A stretch of DNA of 11,456 bases from Lentisphaeria bacterium UBA1724 (GCA_002315885.1 DCIO01000037.1:1-11456), one strand, 5' to 3'; positions 1-7,589 are shown, counted from the stretch's first letter. The notes: generated from the sequence alone by a model not told the origin. A program made the numbers and translations.

Positions 1-1663
1 CTTTCTTCTCGACCGTTACTGCGGGAGGGGAGGCAAAGACGTCAATTGGCATGCTCACCGTGAATGTGGTTCCGTGGTGTAGGACGCTTTGGACGCATAC
101 TTTCCCCCCTATTGACTCAGCGACGGCTTTGACCATGCTGAGTCCAAGTCCATTGCCTGGAGTGGTGCGACTGTGGTCGCAACGATAAAATCGATTGAAA
201 ATCTTGCTGATTTCGTTTTCGGGAATTCCGCAACCCGTGTCAGCGACATGCAATTCAGCCGTCCCGGATTGTTCCGTCAGAGAGATGTCAATTCTACCTC
301 CTGGGGGAGTATATTTGATGGCATTGTCGATGAGATTTGCAATCATCTGTTCGATTCCGCGTGGAGTCGCCAAGACATGGATTTGTTTTTCAGGGAGGTC
401 CAGTTTGAAGTCTATGCATTTGTCCTCCACTAGGGTTGAAAATGCCTCATGGAGTTTCAACAGTAAGGCATTCAGATTGACGGGGACAGGCGCCACGGGT
501 TGGAAATGTCGTTCTAGGCGCGTCAATTCCAGCATTGTGTTAATGAGCAAAAGCATATCATCGCAGTTTTCCGCCACTGTGGCGGCGATATCCACTGCAT
601 TGCCGCGCTGTAATTCTAGTTCTGCCTGGGCCTTCATTCTCGTTAGCGGGGTCCTTAAGTCGTGGGCCACATTGTCCGATACATCCTGCAATTCCATCAG
701 CAGCCCATGGATTTTCGTTGCCATGCTGTTAAAGGAATCAATGAGGTCGTTGATTTCCTGGACATTTTCTTGACGAGGGAGTTGCTGTGTGAAATTCCCC
801 TTTGCGATTTCGCGGGTCTGGTTGCCGAGTTGGACCAACCCCTGCAGGACATGCCGTGACATATAGAACGCCACGATTGCTCCGACAGGGATCATGGCCA
901 AAAGCACTCCGAGGAATACGTAGATTTCCTGCAGGATGAATTTCCGGTATTTTTCGACATCAACGCCGATGACAAGTCGATTGCCGTCATATAGCGTGCT
1001 GAACTGCAGAAGACAATCCTCGTCTGCCACCGTCAAGGGGAAGTAGCCATCTTCCACAGGGGACTTTTGCATGCGTTCCAGGGTTGCCTCCAAGAAATTC
1101 TTTTCGAACTCGGAAGCGCAGCGAAGAGTTCCGTTTGGTGTTGTGGAGAGAAGGAACATCTGGTCTGCCCTATGGGCGAACATCTCTTCGTGGAATTCCG
1201 CGCGCAGATAATCCAAATGGCCATCCGCAGTGAAGCGCTGGACTTTCGGCACGAAATCCAGACGGGAGTCGTATTCCACGAGACAAGGGGTTCCTTCCGC
1301 TGTTCCTGCGATGCTGTAATGGTTTTCGTGTGAAATGGAATATGCCCCAAAAGGATGGAAATTTGAGATTACGCCATCGATGGCCTTCAGCCAATGTTGT
1401 GGTATCTTGTTCAAGGGCAACGGAGTGCCATCCGGGGGTTCCTCCATTCGGCAGATATACTCGTATTGGAATTCCGTGGTATAGGTATTGAGAAGTCGTC
1501 TGACGTGGTTCCGAATAAAGAGGAACTCCATGGCGCACACAAGTACGAGGCAAAGACATAGCAGCAAGGAAAATAGACCAATCAGTCTCAAAGCCAAGCG
1601 AATACGCAATGTCCCACACTGGAGGCGAAGAAACGCCATGAGGGATTTTACGCAATCGTGCAT
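1..1663 (-). CDS. Sensor histidine kinase of a two-component system (C-terminal end outside the window)
   Basis: Inner-membrane sensor kinase that should phosphorylate the response regulator encoded just before it. The minus-strand frame is open from ATG 1663 to the left edge (554 codons, no stop), so the last residues lie outside. Visible layout: hydrophobic segment about residues 22-50, periplasmic sensor region about 51-242, second hydrophobic segment about 243-268, HAMP linker to about 320, then the H-box VAHDLRTPL with phospho-acceptor His334. The ATPase domain has the N-box NLIDNAIKYTPPGG (443-456), G1 box DTGCGIPE (475-482), F box IFNRFYR (488-494) and G2 box GNGLGLS (503-509). All catalytic boxes are present, so only a short tail is missing. 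The ATG overlaps the regulator TGA by one base (TGATG), which implies translational coupling. The sensor region is not one I can assign to a ligand; the architecture resembles PmrB/CusS-type kinases. Confidence 0.95.
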   Translation of the reverse strand, partial: MHDCVKSLMAFLRLQCGTLRIRLALRLIGLFSLLLCLCLVLVCAMEFLFIRNHVRRLLNTYTTEFQYEYICRMEEPPDGTPLPLNKIPQHWLKAIDGVISNFHPFGAYSISHENHYSIAGTAEGTPCLVEYDSRLDFVPKVQRFTADGHLDYLRAEFHEEMFAHRADQMFLLSTTPNGTLRCASEFEKNFLEATLERMQKSPVEDGYFPLTVADEDCLLQFSTLYDGNRLVIGVDVEKYRKFILQEIYVFLGVLLAMIPVGAIVAFYMSRHVLQGLVQLGNQTREIAKGNFTQQLPRQENVQEINDLIDSFNSMATKIHGLLMELQDVSDNVAHDLRTPLTRMKAQAELELQRGNAVDIAATVAENCDDMLLLINTMLELTRLERHFQPVAPVPVNLNALLLKLHEAFSTLVEDKCIDFKLDLPEKQIHVLATPRGIEQMIANLIDNAIKYTPPGGRIDISLTEQSGTAELHVADTGCGIPENEISKIFNRFYRCDHSRTTPGNGLGLSMVKAVAESIGGKVCVQSVLHHGTTFTVSMPIDVFASPPAVTVEKK

Positions 1664-2340
1664 CACGACTCTCCCAGCACGTAGCCAAAACCGCGAATCG
1701 TCTTCAGCAATTTCGGTTCGAAATTTCTGTCGATTTTGTCCCTCAGATGACAGATACGGGAATCGACGACGTTTGTATGTGGATCGAAGTGGTATTCCCA
1801 CACATGTTCCATGATTGTGATGCGGGAAACCACGCGGCCCTTGTTCCGCATCAGGAATTCCAGCAATTGCAATTCCAGGGGCTGGAGTGGGATTGGTGTT
1901 TCCCCCCGATAGACACGCCTGGCAATCAGGTCAAGACGCAGATTGGCCACTCGGAGTTCCGTTGGTTCCGAGATGGCCGTCGCTCGGCGGATTTGTGCCG
2001 ATGCCCGCGCGAGCAACTCCGTAAGGGAGAATGGCTTGGTCTGATAATCATCCGCGCCGCATTCTAGACCATGCACTTTGTTGATTTCTTCGTTTTTGGC
2101 GGAGAGGATGATAATCGGTGCAGTAATCTTGGCGGAGCGGATTTTCTTGACGATTTCGAAGCCGGAAAGTCCTGGCAACATCACATCAATGATGGCGATG
2201 TCAAAACTCTCCGTCAACGCCAACTGCAAGCCTTCCGTTCCTGTGGTTGACGCGATGGTTGTGTATCCAGCCTGCTTGAATCCAGCTTGGATAAACTCAG
2301 ACGTCATCTTGTCGTCTTCAATAATTAGAACTCGCATCAT
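1663..2340 (-). CDS. OmpR/PhoB-family response regulator
   Basis: DNA-binding response regulator of 225 residues, the usual length for the family. The receiver domain (about 1-118) has the acidic pocket E8-D9-D10, phospho-acceptor Asp52 in IIDVMLPGLSG, Ser80 and Lys102 in TKPFSL. The C-terminal winged-helix domain (about 128-223) carries the typical stretch RVVSRITIMEHVW and ends in the wing motif TIRGFGYVL. The gene begins with two ATG codons (2340 and 2337); I keep the first, but MRVLIIEDD from the second is equally typical and the protein would differ by one residue. The weak ribosome site is TTGGAT just upstream. It lies 50 bp after the PAP2 gene and is coupled to the kinase gene by a one-base overlap. 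Probable targets include its own operon; inferred, not shown. Confidence 0.95.
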   Translation of the reverse strand: MMRVLIIEDDKMTSEFIQAGFKQAGYTTIASTTGTEGLQLALTESFDIAIIDVMLPGLSGFEIVKKIRSAKITAPIIILSAKNEEINKVHGLECGADDYQTKPFSLTELLARASAQIRRATAISEPTELRVANLRLDLIARRVYRGETPIPLQPLELQLLEFLMRNKGRVVSRITIMEHVWEYHFDPHTNVVDSRICHLRDKIDRNFEPKLLKTIRGFGYVLGES

Positions 2341-2390
2341 TCAATCCAATTTCATGTCTCAAATGCCGAATGCCCTGTTTGACCAAAGGG

Positions 2391-3140
2391 TTAGCAAAAG
2401 GTTCCTAATTTTCTTGTCCATGGAGCTCTTCTTGACTTGACAATCCGCCAGCGGATGTATCTTAGGAGCAGAAACAGCCATGCCGCCACAATCCACGCCA
2501 GAAAAAACGTCACCAGCATGTGACTGAAGAAATGCGCCCCATCCATGGTATGGCAGAATCCCGTAAAGCCGCCGGCTAGGATTGCCGTTCCGAAGCCCGC
2601 CCACCGCCATTGGCGTTTCCTGGGGATGAATGCCAGGCAGATAAGCGAGCACCCGCCGCTGGCGTGTCCTGCGGGCCAGCCATGATACTGCTTAAGTCCT
2701 GGTTCATGATGGGCACGAAAGGCCTCGATAATCGTGCGTTTCGTTTCTTTGCCTCCGAATTCGACGATTTTTGAGGGGTAGGGCATGCTGTTTCTTGCTT
2801 TGACATTGGCAATGAGCGAAGGAATGCACATCAGGCATAGTATCACATATATGCCATTCCAGCAAAGACGGTGTGTGCGGATGAAGCGCCACAGAACGCA
2901 GACCAGTATTGCAAAACCTAAGTTTCCAAGAAGGATATTCGGTATCGTGTAGTAGACAAGACCGAAGCCTTTGTGTTTGTTCAAATGCAGAAGCCAGCCC
3001 GTCTCCGGTGTGTAGAAATGGCGCTGTATCGCCATGTCCCAATCTGTCCATTCAAAGACGAGGATGGTAATTGCCAAAAGCATCAGGGGGATTACCCAGG
3101 AACTCCATCCACGGAACAGTAAGTCCGATAACTTTTTCAT
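2391..3140 (-). CDS. PAP2-family membrane phosphatase (lipid phosphatase)
   Basis: Integral membrane protein of 249 residues with about five to six hydrophobic segments (about 13-30, 60-85, 96-112, 163-172, 182-198, 205-227). PAP2 signatures are present in modified form: Lys114 in KARNSMPYP for the first motif, WPAGHASGG (155-163) with His159 for the PSGH motif, and GAHFFSH (201-207) with His203 for the third motif. The canonical SR pair and the final Asp of motif three are not visible; His207 stands where the Asp is expected. Family members remove phosphate from undecaprenyl pyrophosphate, lipid A or phospholipid products at the periplasmic side. It starts 4 bp after the stop of the transferase gene, without a clear Shine-Dalgarno, so it probably depends on coupling. 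The neighbour suggests a role in recycling or trimming phosphorylated envelope lipids; the exact substrate cannot be read from sequence. Confidence 0.88.
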   Translation of the reverse strand: MKKLSDLLFRGWSSWVIPLMLLAITILVFEWTDWDMAIQRHFYTPETGWLLHLNKHKGFGLVYYTIPNILLGNLGFAILVCVLWRFIRTHRLCWNGIYVILCLMCIPSLIANVKARNSMPYPSKIVEFGGKETKRTIIEAFRAHHEPGLKQYHGWPAGHASGGCSLICLAFIPRKRQWRWAGFGTAILAGGFTGFCHTMDGAHFFSHMLVTFFLAWIVAAWLFLLLRYIRWRIVKSRRAPWTRKLGTFC

Positions 3141-3144
3141 TGGT

Positions 3145-5145
3145 TTATTTGTTTAAGTAGAAATGGCTTAGCTGTTTATCGTAGCGAATGCTGGCGGCCT
3201 GGAAGAAGGCTATCGCAGCATTGGTGTCTTCGGAGGTGTCGCTGCTTTTGACATTCTCGAAAGGCGGTGACATCGTCCATAATTCACTGGAGACACCACG
3301 TTTTGTTTTGAGCATTGTCAGCATGCCGGTGGTGCCGTTGAGATACCCAAGAGTTTGGAAAGTCCCGGGGAAGGCCCGTCCTCCCGACGGCGGCAGTTTT
3401 CGCACATCGCACCCAAAGAACTCGGTGACGTAATTCCAATTCAAGAGTCCGAAGATGGTGGGAGCGATATCGATTTGACTGCATACGGCGGTGATGCGTC
3501 GAGGTGTCACATCGCCTGGTTTGTAGAAGAGTGCCGGGATGTGGTATTTTTCCAAGGGCAACGCATAATGTCCCGCCGTGCTGTGGCAATGGTCTGCCAC
3601 GATAACGAAAAGGGTGTTGGCAAACCAGGGGCGCGTTTCTGCGTCACGAAGGAAGTTTCCGAGAGCATAGTCGCTGTATCGGACTGCCGAACTTCGATGT
3701 CCCTGTGGCGCGTCAATCTTTCCATCTGGGAATGTATATGGCCTGTGATTGGAGGTGGTTACGATGAATTGATGGAAGGGTTTTCCTGCTTGGTTGGAAC
3801 GGTCTGCGTTGTCGAGTGCCCATTGGAAGACATCCTCGTCACAGCATCCCCATGCGTTGGCAAAGGTCTGTGGGGTGGAATGTGAGGATCTTCTGTCCTG
3901 GATGTCATACCCATTTCCGCCGAAGAAATCGTTCATGTTGTCGAAGAACCCATACCCGCCATAGAGGAATGTGCAATCGTAGCCTTGCATTCGGAAGAGT
4001 TTTCCCATGGAAGCCAACTCGCTGTTCCGGGGGCGTTTGACAATGGATTGACCAGGCGTCGGAGGCACTGCCAGTTGTACGGCTTCAATTCCACGGACCG
4101 TCCGCGTCCCCGAGGCAAAACACTTTTCCAGCAGCATCCCCCGATTGCAGAGTTTGTCGAATTCCGGGGTATGGCTTTTTTTGCCATCGGAGAGCACTCC
4201 CGTGAATGAAGCGCTGAGACTCTCCTCCATGATGAGAATGACATTCCATGACTTTGCCAATCCCTCGGCAGAGATTCTCCGTCTTATGTCTAGAAGATTG
4301 TCCGTCAGGAACATCCCGCCGTCCACGGCAAGCAATCTGCGGAGGTCGCCGTCCACTTCGGAGATTTCCCTTGTTTTGTAGAAATCGTCGTAATCCAGTT
4401 GATTGCTGAAGAATGCCTCCACAAAAGAACAAATGCCATTACGGGATAACTCCAGATTGAAGCGATTCGCCAGGCACTCCAGAGGAAAGACAAATATTGT
4501 CAAAAAGGCGGAGATGACGATGATTGCTGTGGCAACACCCCCAAAGGCACTCTTGTGTGTGTGAGTATGCCGTGTTTTCTTGAAGGCCTCCCAGATGATG
4601 AAAGTAGCTCCGGAAGAGAGGAGAACCACGCCAATCAGGATTTTTCCCAATGGATAGGATTCGTGGATATTCCCCAGGACTTCCGTGCTATAGGCGAGAT
4701 AATCCACGGCGATAAAGTTGAAGCGTGTCCCGAATTCCTGCCAGAAGAAGTATTCCGCCGTAGCATTGAAGAAGAAAGCGCTGGAAAGAATGAAAGTCGT
4801 CCCTATGGCAAGTGCTTTTCCCAACGGCCGTTCCCGAAGATGTCGCGTGCAGAAGAGCCAGGGTAGTGTGAAGAGCATCACAATCGCGAGGTTTCCCACA
4901 AGATCGGATATGATTCCGCAGAAGAATGTTAGAAGAATAGCCAACGGCGAATGGCTGGATTGTTCCCAGCATTGCACCCATAAGATCACCCTCGTCAACT
5001 GTGAAATCAAGAGACCTTCGAAAACGAGAAGAGTAAAGAGACTGAGGCTTTGGGGGATAAACGACACCCAGGACTCGATTCTCTTCCGCAAAGAATGACA
5101 CAGTTCTCCACCAAAGGCAGAATTCCTTACATTGAAAACTTTCAT
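3145..5145 (-). CDS. LTA synthase/MdoB-like membrane phospho-transferase (sulfatase fold)
   Basis: Membrane enzyme of 666 residues from ATG 5145. A TTG nine bases upstream (5154) is in frame, but an AGGA lies ten bases before the ATG and too close to the TTG, so I choose the ATG. Hydrophobic segments at about 27-58, 67-100, 112-128, 167-187 and 203-225 form the N-terminal membrane part; the rest is a periplasmic alkaline-phosphatase/sulfatase domain. Metal and nucleophile positions seen: Glu307/Glu308 in NVILIMEESLS, the nucleophile Thr (probably Thr349) in SGTRTVRG, His467 in TTSNHRPYTF, and Asp518-His519 in IVADHCH. The family (COG1368) moves phosphoglycerol or, in relatives such as EptA, phosphoethanolamine from phospholipids onto glycans or lipid A. 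First gene of an operon with PAP2 and a two-component pair, which supports regulated envelope modification. The transferred group is unknown. Confidence 0.9.
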   Translation of the reverse strand: MKVFNVRNSAFGGELCHSLRKRIESWVSFIPQSLSLFTLLVFEGLLISQLTRVILWVQCWEQSSHSPLAILLTFFCGIISDLVGNLAIVMLFTLPWLFCTRHLRERPLGKALAIGTTFILSSAFFFNATAEYFFWQEFGTRFNFIAVDYLAYSTEVLGNIHESYPLGKILIGVVLLSSGATFIIWEAFKKTRHTHTHKSAFGGVATAIIVISAFLTIFVFPLECLANRFNLELSRNGICSFVEAFFSNQLDYDDFYKTREISEVDGDLRRLLAVDGGMFLTDNLLDIRRRISAEGLAKSWNVILIMEESLSASFTGVLSDGKKSHTPEFDKLCNRGMLLEKCFASGTRTVRGIEAVQLAVPPTPGQSIVKRPRNSELASMGKLFRMQGYDCTFLYGGYGFFDNMNDFFGGNGYDIQDRRSSHSTPQTFANAWGCCDEDVFQWALDNADRSNQAGKPFHQFIVTTSNHRPYTFPDGKIDAPQGHRSSAVRYSDYALGNFLRDAETRPWFANTLFVIVADHCHSTAGHYALPLEKYHIPALFYKPGDVTPRRITAVCSQIDIAPTIFGLLNWNYVTEFFGCDVRKLPPSGGRAFPGTFQTLGYLNGTTGMLTMLKTKRGVSSELWTMSPPFENVKSSDTSEDTNAAIAFFQAASIRYDKQLSHFYLNK

Positions 5146-5162
5146 CTTCGACAAATCCTAAA

Positions 5163-5191
5163 AAGAACAACTTTTTCAGGTAACTGTTCTT
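5163..5191 (-). repeat. Inverted repeat in the leader of the transferase gene
   Basis: Seven-base arms AAGAACA (5163-5169) and TGTTCTT (5185-5191) flank a 15-base spacer. Read on the minus strand the second arm runs into a T-rich tract and then the AGGA ribosome site of the transferase gene. In mRNA it would be an A/U-rich hairpin next to the start, so it could be an operator half-site pair or a weak leader structure. No function is shown. Confidence 0.4.
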
Positions 5192-5229
5192 AATTTGATT
5201 TGTCTACATAACTGACTGCTTGCCTGAAT

Positions 5230-5245
5230 ATTACCATTTGGTAAT
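5230..5245. promoter_or_regulatory. Palindrome, possible operator
   Basis: ATTACCA-TT-TGGTAAT is a perfect 7-base inverted repeat around a 2-base centre, in the middle of the divergent region, 85 bp from the transferase ATG and 189 bp from the murA ATG. The size and symmetry fit a dimeric regulator site. OmpR-family proteins usually bind direct repeats, so the neighbouring response regulator is not the obvious ligand. Confidence 0.45.
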
Positions 5246-5378
5246 CTTGGATAAACCGAAGGAACAAAAGGCCCCGACACTGGAACTCTTTGAGGTGGCG
5301 AGATGCTTGTTTGGGGGGAGGGCGTCCGAAAAATAATGAGCATTTTGATGTAAATGTGGAAACAGGAGGATGTATATT

Positions 5379-5429
5379 TTGAGCAAGGACATTGCAAACG
5401 ATGGTGCAATGGAAAAGAGAATGAGATAG
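5379..5429 (+). CDS. Possible 16-residue leader peptide ahead of murA
   Basis: A perfect AGGAGG (5364-5369) sits nine bases before a TTG at 5379 that opens a 16-codon frame ending in TAG at 5427-5429, four bases before the murA ATG. The same frame has an ATG at 5370, but that codon touches the AGGAGG and is too close to be used with it. A stop this near the murA start could couple translation of murA, whose own ribosome site is weak (GAGA at 5423-5426). Peptide would read LSKDIANDGAMEKRMR with Met first. There is no homology evidence and it could be chance. Confidence 0.25.
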   Translation: MSKDIANDGAMEKRMR

Positions 5430-5437
5430 TGCAATGG
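5400..5437 (+). repeat. Imperfect direct repeat across the murA start codon
   Basis: GATGGTGCAATGG (5400-5412) recurs as GATAGTGCAATGG (5425-5437), 12 of 13 bases alike and 25 bp apart. The second copy contains the murA ATG; the first contains an ATG in the frame of the possible leader peptide. This looks like a small local duplication of the start context. Confidence 0.5.
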
Positions 5438-6717
5438 GTAGTCTGTTGATTGAGGGTGGGTCGCGCATCTACGGAAGAATAGAATTAGGTGGGAACAAGA
5501 ATCTGGCTCTTCCTGCGTTGGCGGCGTCTGTCCTGGCTGGCAATGGGAAGACAGTTCTGCACAATGTCCCGGACATCAAAGATGTCAAGAGCATGTTGCA
5601 GATTCTCGGTCACCTGGGTGCGAAGTATGAAATGTCAGCGGGGGATGTGGTCATTGATGCCACGGGAATATCGACGGGGGATATTCCGTCGGAGCTTTGC
5701 GGAAGGATAAGGACCTCCATTCTGTTTGCCGGACCGCTTGCCACTCGGTTAGGTTATTGCCGCATAGGGATTCCCGGAGGGGATCCCATTGGCCATCGCA
5801 GGCTGGACACGCATTTCTACGGCCTTTCCCGGTTGGGGGTGAAGCTGGTGTCAGCTGAAGAGGGCTACGCGCTTGAGAAATCCGACTCTCCCTCCGAGGT
5901 ACAGTTGTTTTTGGATGAACCCAGCGTCACTGGAACGGAGCACATCATGATGGTAGCTGCATCGGTTGATTGCACGACTACCATCCGTAATGCGGCCTGC
6001 GAACCTCATGTTGAGCAACTCGCTGGGTTGCTCAACTCCATGGGGGCGGAGATCACGGGTGCGGGGACGAATGTCATTGTGGTCAAGGGAAATACCCAAC
6101 TGCACGGTGGAGAATTGACCCTGGAGAGCGATTACGTGGAGGCGGCAAGCTATATGACCCTTTGTGCCGCCGTGGGGGGCGACATTGAGATTACGGGGAG
6201 GATTTCCCCGCATTACTACTGGATGACCCGCCGCATCTTTGAGATGTTCAACTGCCAGTTCACGGTCGTTCCCGGCAGAATCAGCATGTCTTCTCCCGAT
6301 AAGCTGGTCGTTTCTCCTGATATGAACAACGCCATCCCTGTCATATCCGACGGCCCCTGGCCACAATTTCCCAGCGATATGATGAGCTGTTTCATTGCCC
6401 TGGCCACACAGGCGCAGGGGACCTGCATGTTCTTCGAGAAGATGTTTGAAAGCAGGATATTCTTTGTGGACAAGCTGATTGCGATGGGTGCCAATGCCAT
6501 CATCTGCGATCCGCACCGCGTTGTGATTTCCGGACCCTCGCGTCTTCGCGGAATCACGATGTACAGCCCTGACATACGGGCGGGAATGGCCATGATCATC
6601 GCGGCATGCTGTGCCAAGGGGGTGTCGTCAATTGAGAATATCGAGATGGTGTTGCGTGGATATCAGGACATTGAAGAGAAGCTGAAGGCACTTGGCGTGA
6701 AGGCGGAGTTGCGATGA
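5434..6717 (+). CDS. murA: UDP-N-acetylglucosamine 1-carboxyvinyltransferase, Asp-type
   Basis: Cytoplasmic enzyme that transfers the enolpyruvyl group of phosphoenolpyruvate to UDP-GlcNAc, the first committed step of peptidoglycan synthesis. At 427 residues it matches the family (E. coli 419). Seen: Lys22-Asn23 in GGNKNLALP, the loop IPGGDPIGHRRLD (113-125) with Arg122, Asp315 in QFPSDM, and Arg382 in SPDIRAGMA, matching E. coli K22, N23, R120, D305 and R397. The position of E. coli Cys115 is Asp117, as in the naturally fosfomycin-resistant enzymes of Mycobacterium and Chlamydia. The segment DGPWPQFPSD replaces the more common PYPGFPTD, so it belongs to a distinct branch of the family. The start is fixed by an in-frame TGA at 5422. 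The last bases overlap murB by ATGA. An EPSP-synthase-fold paralogue with another substrate is possible but less likely beside murB. Confidence 0.95.
   Translation: MGSLLIEGGSRIYGRIELGGNKNLALPALAASVLAGNGKTVLHNVPDIKDVKSMLQILGHLGAKYEMSAGDVVIDATGISTGDIPSELCGRIRTSILFAGPLATRLGYCRIGIPGGDPIGHRRLDTHFYGLSRLGVKLVSAEEGYALEKSDSPSEVQLFLDEPSVTGTEHIMMVAASVDCTTTIRNAACEPHVEQLAGLLNSMGAEITGAGTNVIVVKGNTQLHGGELTLESDYVEAASYMTLCAAVGGDIEITGRISPHYYWMTRRIFEMFNCQFTVVPGRISMSSPDKLVVSPDMNNAIPVISDGPWPQFPSDMMSCFIALATQAQGTCMFFEKMFESRIFFVDKLIAMGANAIICDPHRVVISGPSRLRGITMYSPDIRAGMAMIIAACCAKGVSSIENIEMVLRGYQDIEEKLKALGVKAELR
6010..6036 (+). repeat. Perfect hairpin inside murA
   Basis: GTTGAGCAAC (6010-6019) and GTTGCTCAAC (6027-6036) pair perfectly over ten bases around a 7-base loop. 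It lies in the codons for residues around 193-201 of MurA (VEQLAGLLN). No T-run follows, so it is not an intrinsic terminator. It may affect mRNA structure or be a by-product of codon choice. Confidence 0.55.
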
Positions 6718-7589
6718 AGACAGCCACAGAAACATGGGGAAGGCTGTCGGCGGTGCGCGCGGGCAAAGGGCGCGTCACCATCGCATTTGCGGAGGATTCG
6801 GAACAACTCCAGGAAATCATCCATTGGTCGAAGGTGCATCAGGCAATCCTATTGCCTTTGGGTGGGGGGACGAATCTAGTGGGGTCGGATGGCGAACTCC
6901 CACTGGTCTGTCTGCGTCTGGCGGAGAATATCGGACATGGCTTCGATAGGGACGGAGAGATCGTGAAGGTTAGGTGCGGTGAGATGCTTTCCTCGCTTCT
7001 TTATCGGTGCGCGGGTGCTGGTCTAGGCGGCCTTTCATCACTTTTCGGAATTCCTGGCACATTGGGTGGTGCTCTGGCAGGAAATGCCGGGGCGAATGGC
7101 CATTCTATATTTGAATATGTGGTTGCGGTGGAGGGGATTCGCCTGAACGACGGCACCCCCTGGAAATGGCGCGAGGCCGATGGCGGATGGAGCTATCGCC
7201 ATTCCCCAGTTCCCGCGGATGTCCTTCTGACCCACGCCGAAGTGCGTTTCTCCCAATGTGATTCGCAGGCGGAGCATTTGCTACTGCGCGAAATCGCAAC
7301 AAGGCGTCGCAAATCCGCATCACCATTTCCGTCTCTGGGGTCTACATTCAAGAATCCCGACCAGGGAGATCCCGCGGGCAGGTTGCTTGAATCAGCAGGA
7401 TGCAAGGGGTTGTCATGCGGCGTATTTGTGGTTTCCGAGCATCATGCCAACTGGATTGTCAATCCCTCCAAGGAAATCGGGTCGGCGTCGGATTACCGCC
7501 AGCTTGTGGAAAAGATGAGGCATAGAGTCGAAGAACACTCTGGCATTCGGCTGGTTGAAGAAGTGCGCTTCGTGGATGATATGGTTTGA
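6714..7589 (+). CDS. murB: UDP-N-acetylenolpyruvoylglucosamine reductase
   Basis: FAD enzyme that reduces the enolpyruvyl product of MurA with NADPH to give UDP-MurNAc. It has 291 residues, a size typical of shorter MurB proteins. FAD-binding elements are GGGTNLVGSDG (50-60) and GIPGTLGGALAGNAGANG (112-129). Substrate and catalytic elements are Tyr161-Arg162 in SYRHS, Ser210 in GSTFKNP (proton donor position, E. coli Ser229), the stretch AGRLLESAGCKG (221-232), HANWIVN (244-250) and Glu283 in VEEVRF (E. coli Glu325). The GSTF form and the length suggest type II. The extreme N-terminus lacks the usual T-x-x-x-GG-x-A segment and is slightly short. GGAG lies six bases before the ATG inside murA, and the starts and stops overlap by 4 bp, so the two enzymes of the same pathway are co-translated. 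Confidence 0.95.
   Translation: MKTATETWGRLSAVRAGKGRVTIAFAEDSEQLQEIIHWSKVHQAILLPLGGGTNLVGSDGELPLVCLRLAENIGHGFDRDGEIVKVRCGEMLSSLLYRCAGAGLGGLSSLFGIPGTLGGALAGNAGANGHSIFEYVVAVEGIRLNDGTPWKWREADGGWSYRHSPVPADVLLTHAEVRFSQCDSQAEHLLLREIATRRRKSASPFPSLGSTFKNPDQGDPAGRLLESAGCKGLSCGVFVVSEHHANWIVNPSKEIGSASDYRQLVEKMRHRVEEHSGIRLVEEVRFVDDMV

Larger units (their letters stand above)
5146..5433. promoter_or_regulatory. Divergent intergenic region between the envelope operon and murA
   Basis: This 288-bp stretch must hold the promoters for the leftward transferase operon and the rightward murA-murB pair. It is AT-rich at its left and contains two inverted repeats (5163-5191 and 5230-5245), a TAACTG word repeated 28 bp apart (5181 and 5209), a run of G residues near 5312-5320, and a strong AGGAGG at 5364-5369 in front of a short open frame. 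I could not choose one convincing -35/-10 pair for either direction. Confidence 0.6.

Noticed and set aside
173..859. Plus-strand open frames of up to 192 codons opposite the histidine kinase
   Set aside because: They lie antisense to a kinase frame with all catalytic boxes intact and their translations show no recognisable domain.
5189..5199. CTTAAT in the divergent region as a PmrA-type box
   Set aside because: The second half-site at the proper spacing is absent.
5312..5323. G-run as a G-quadruplex
   Set aside because: Only two adjacent G tracts of three or more are present, which does not meet the four-tract pattern.
5851..6516. Minus-strand 221-codon open frame
   Set aside because: Antisense to murA, with no domain or ribosome site to support it.
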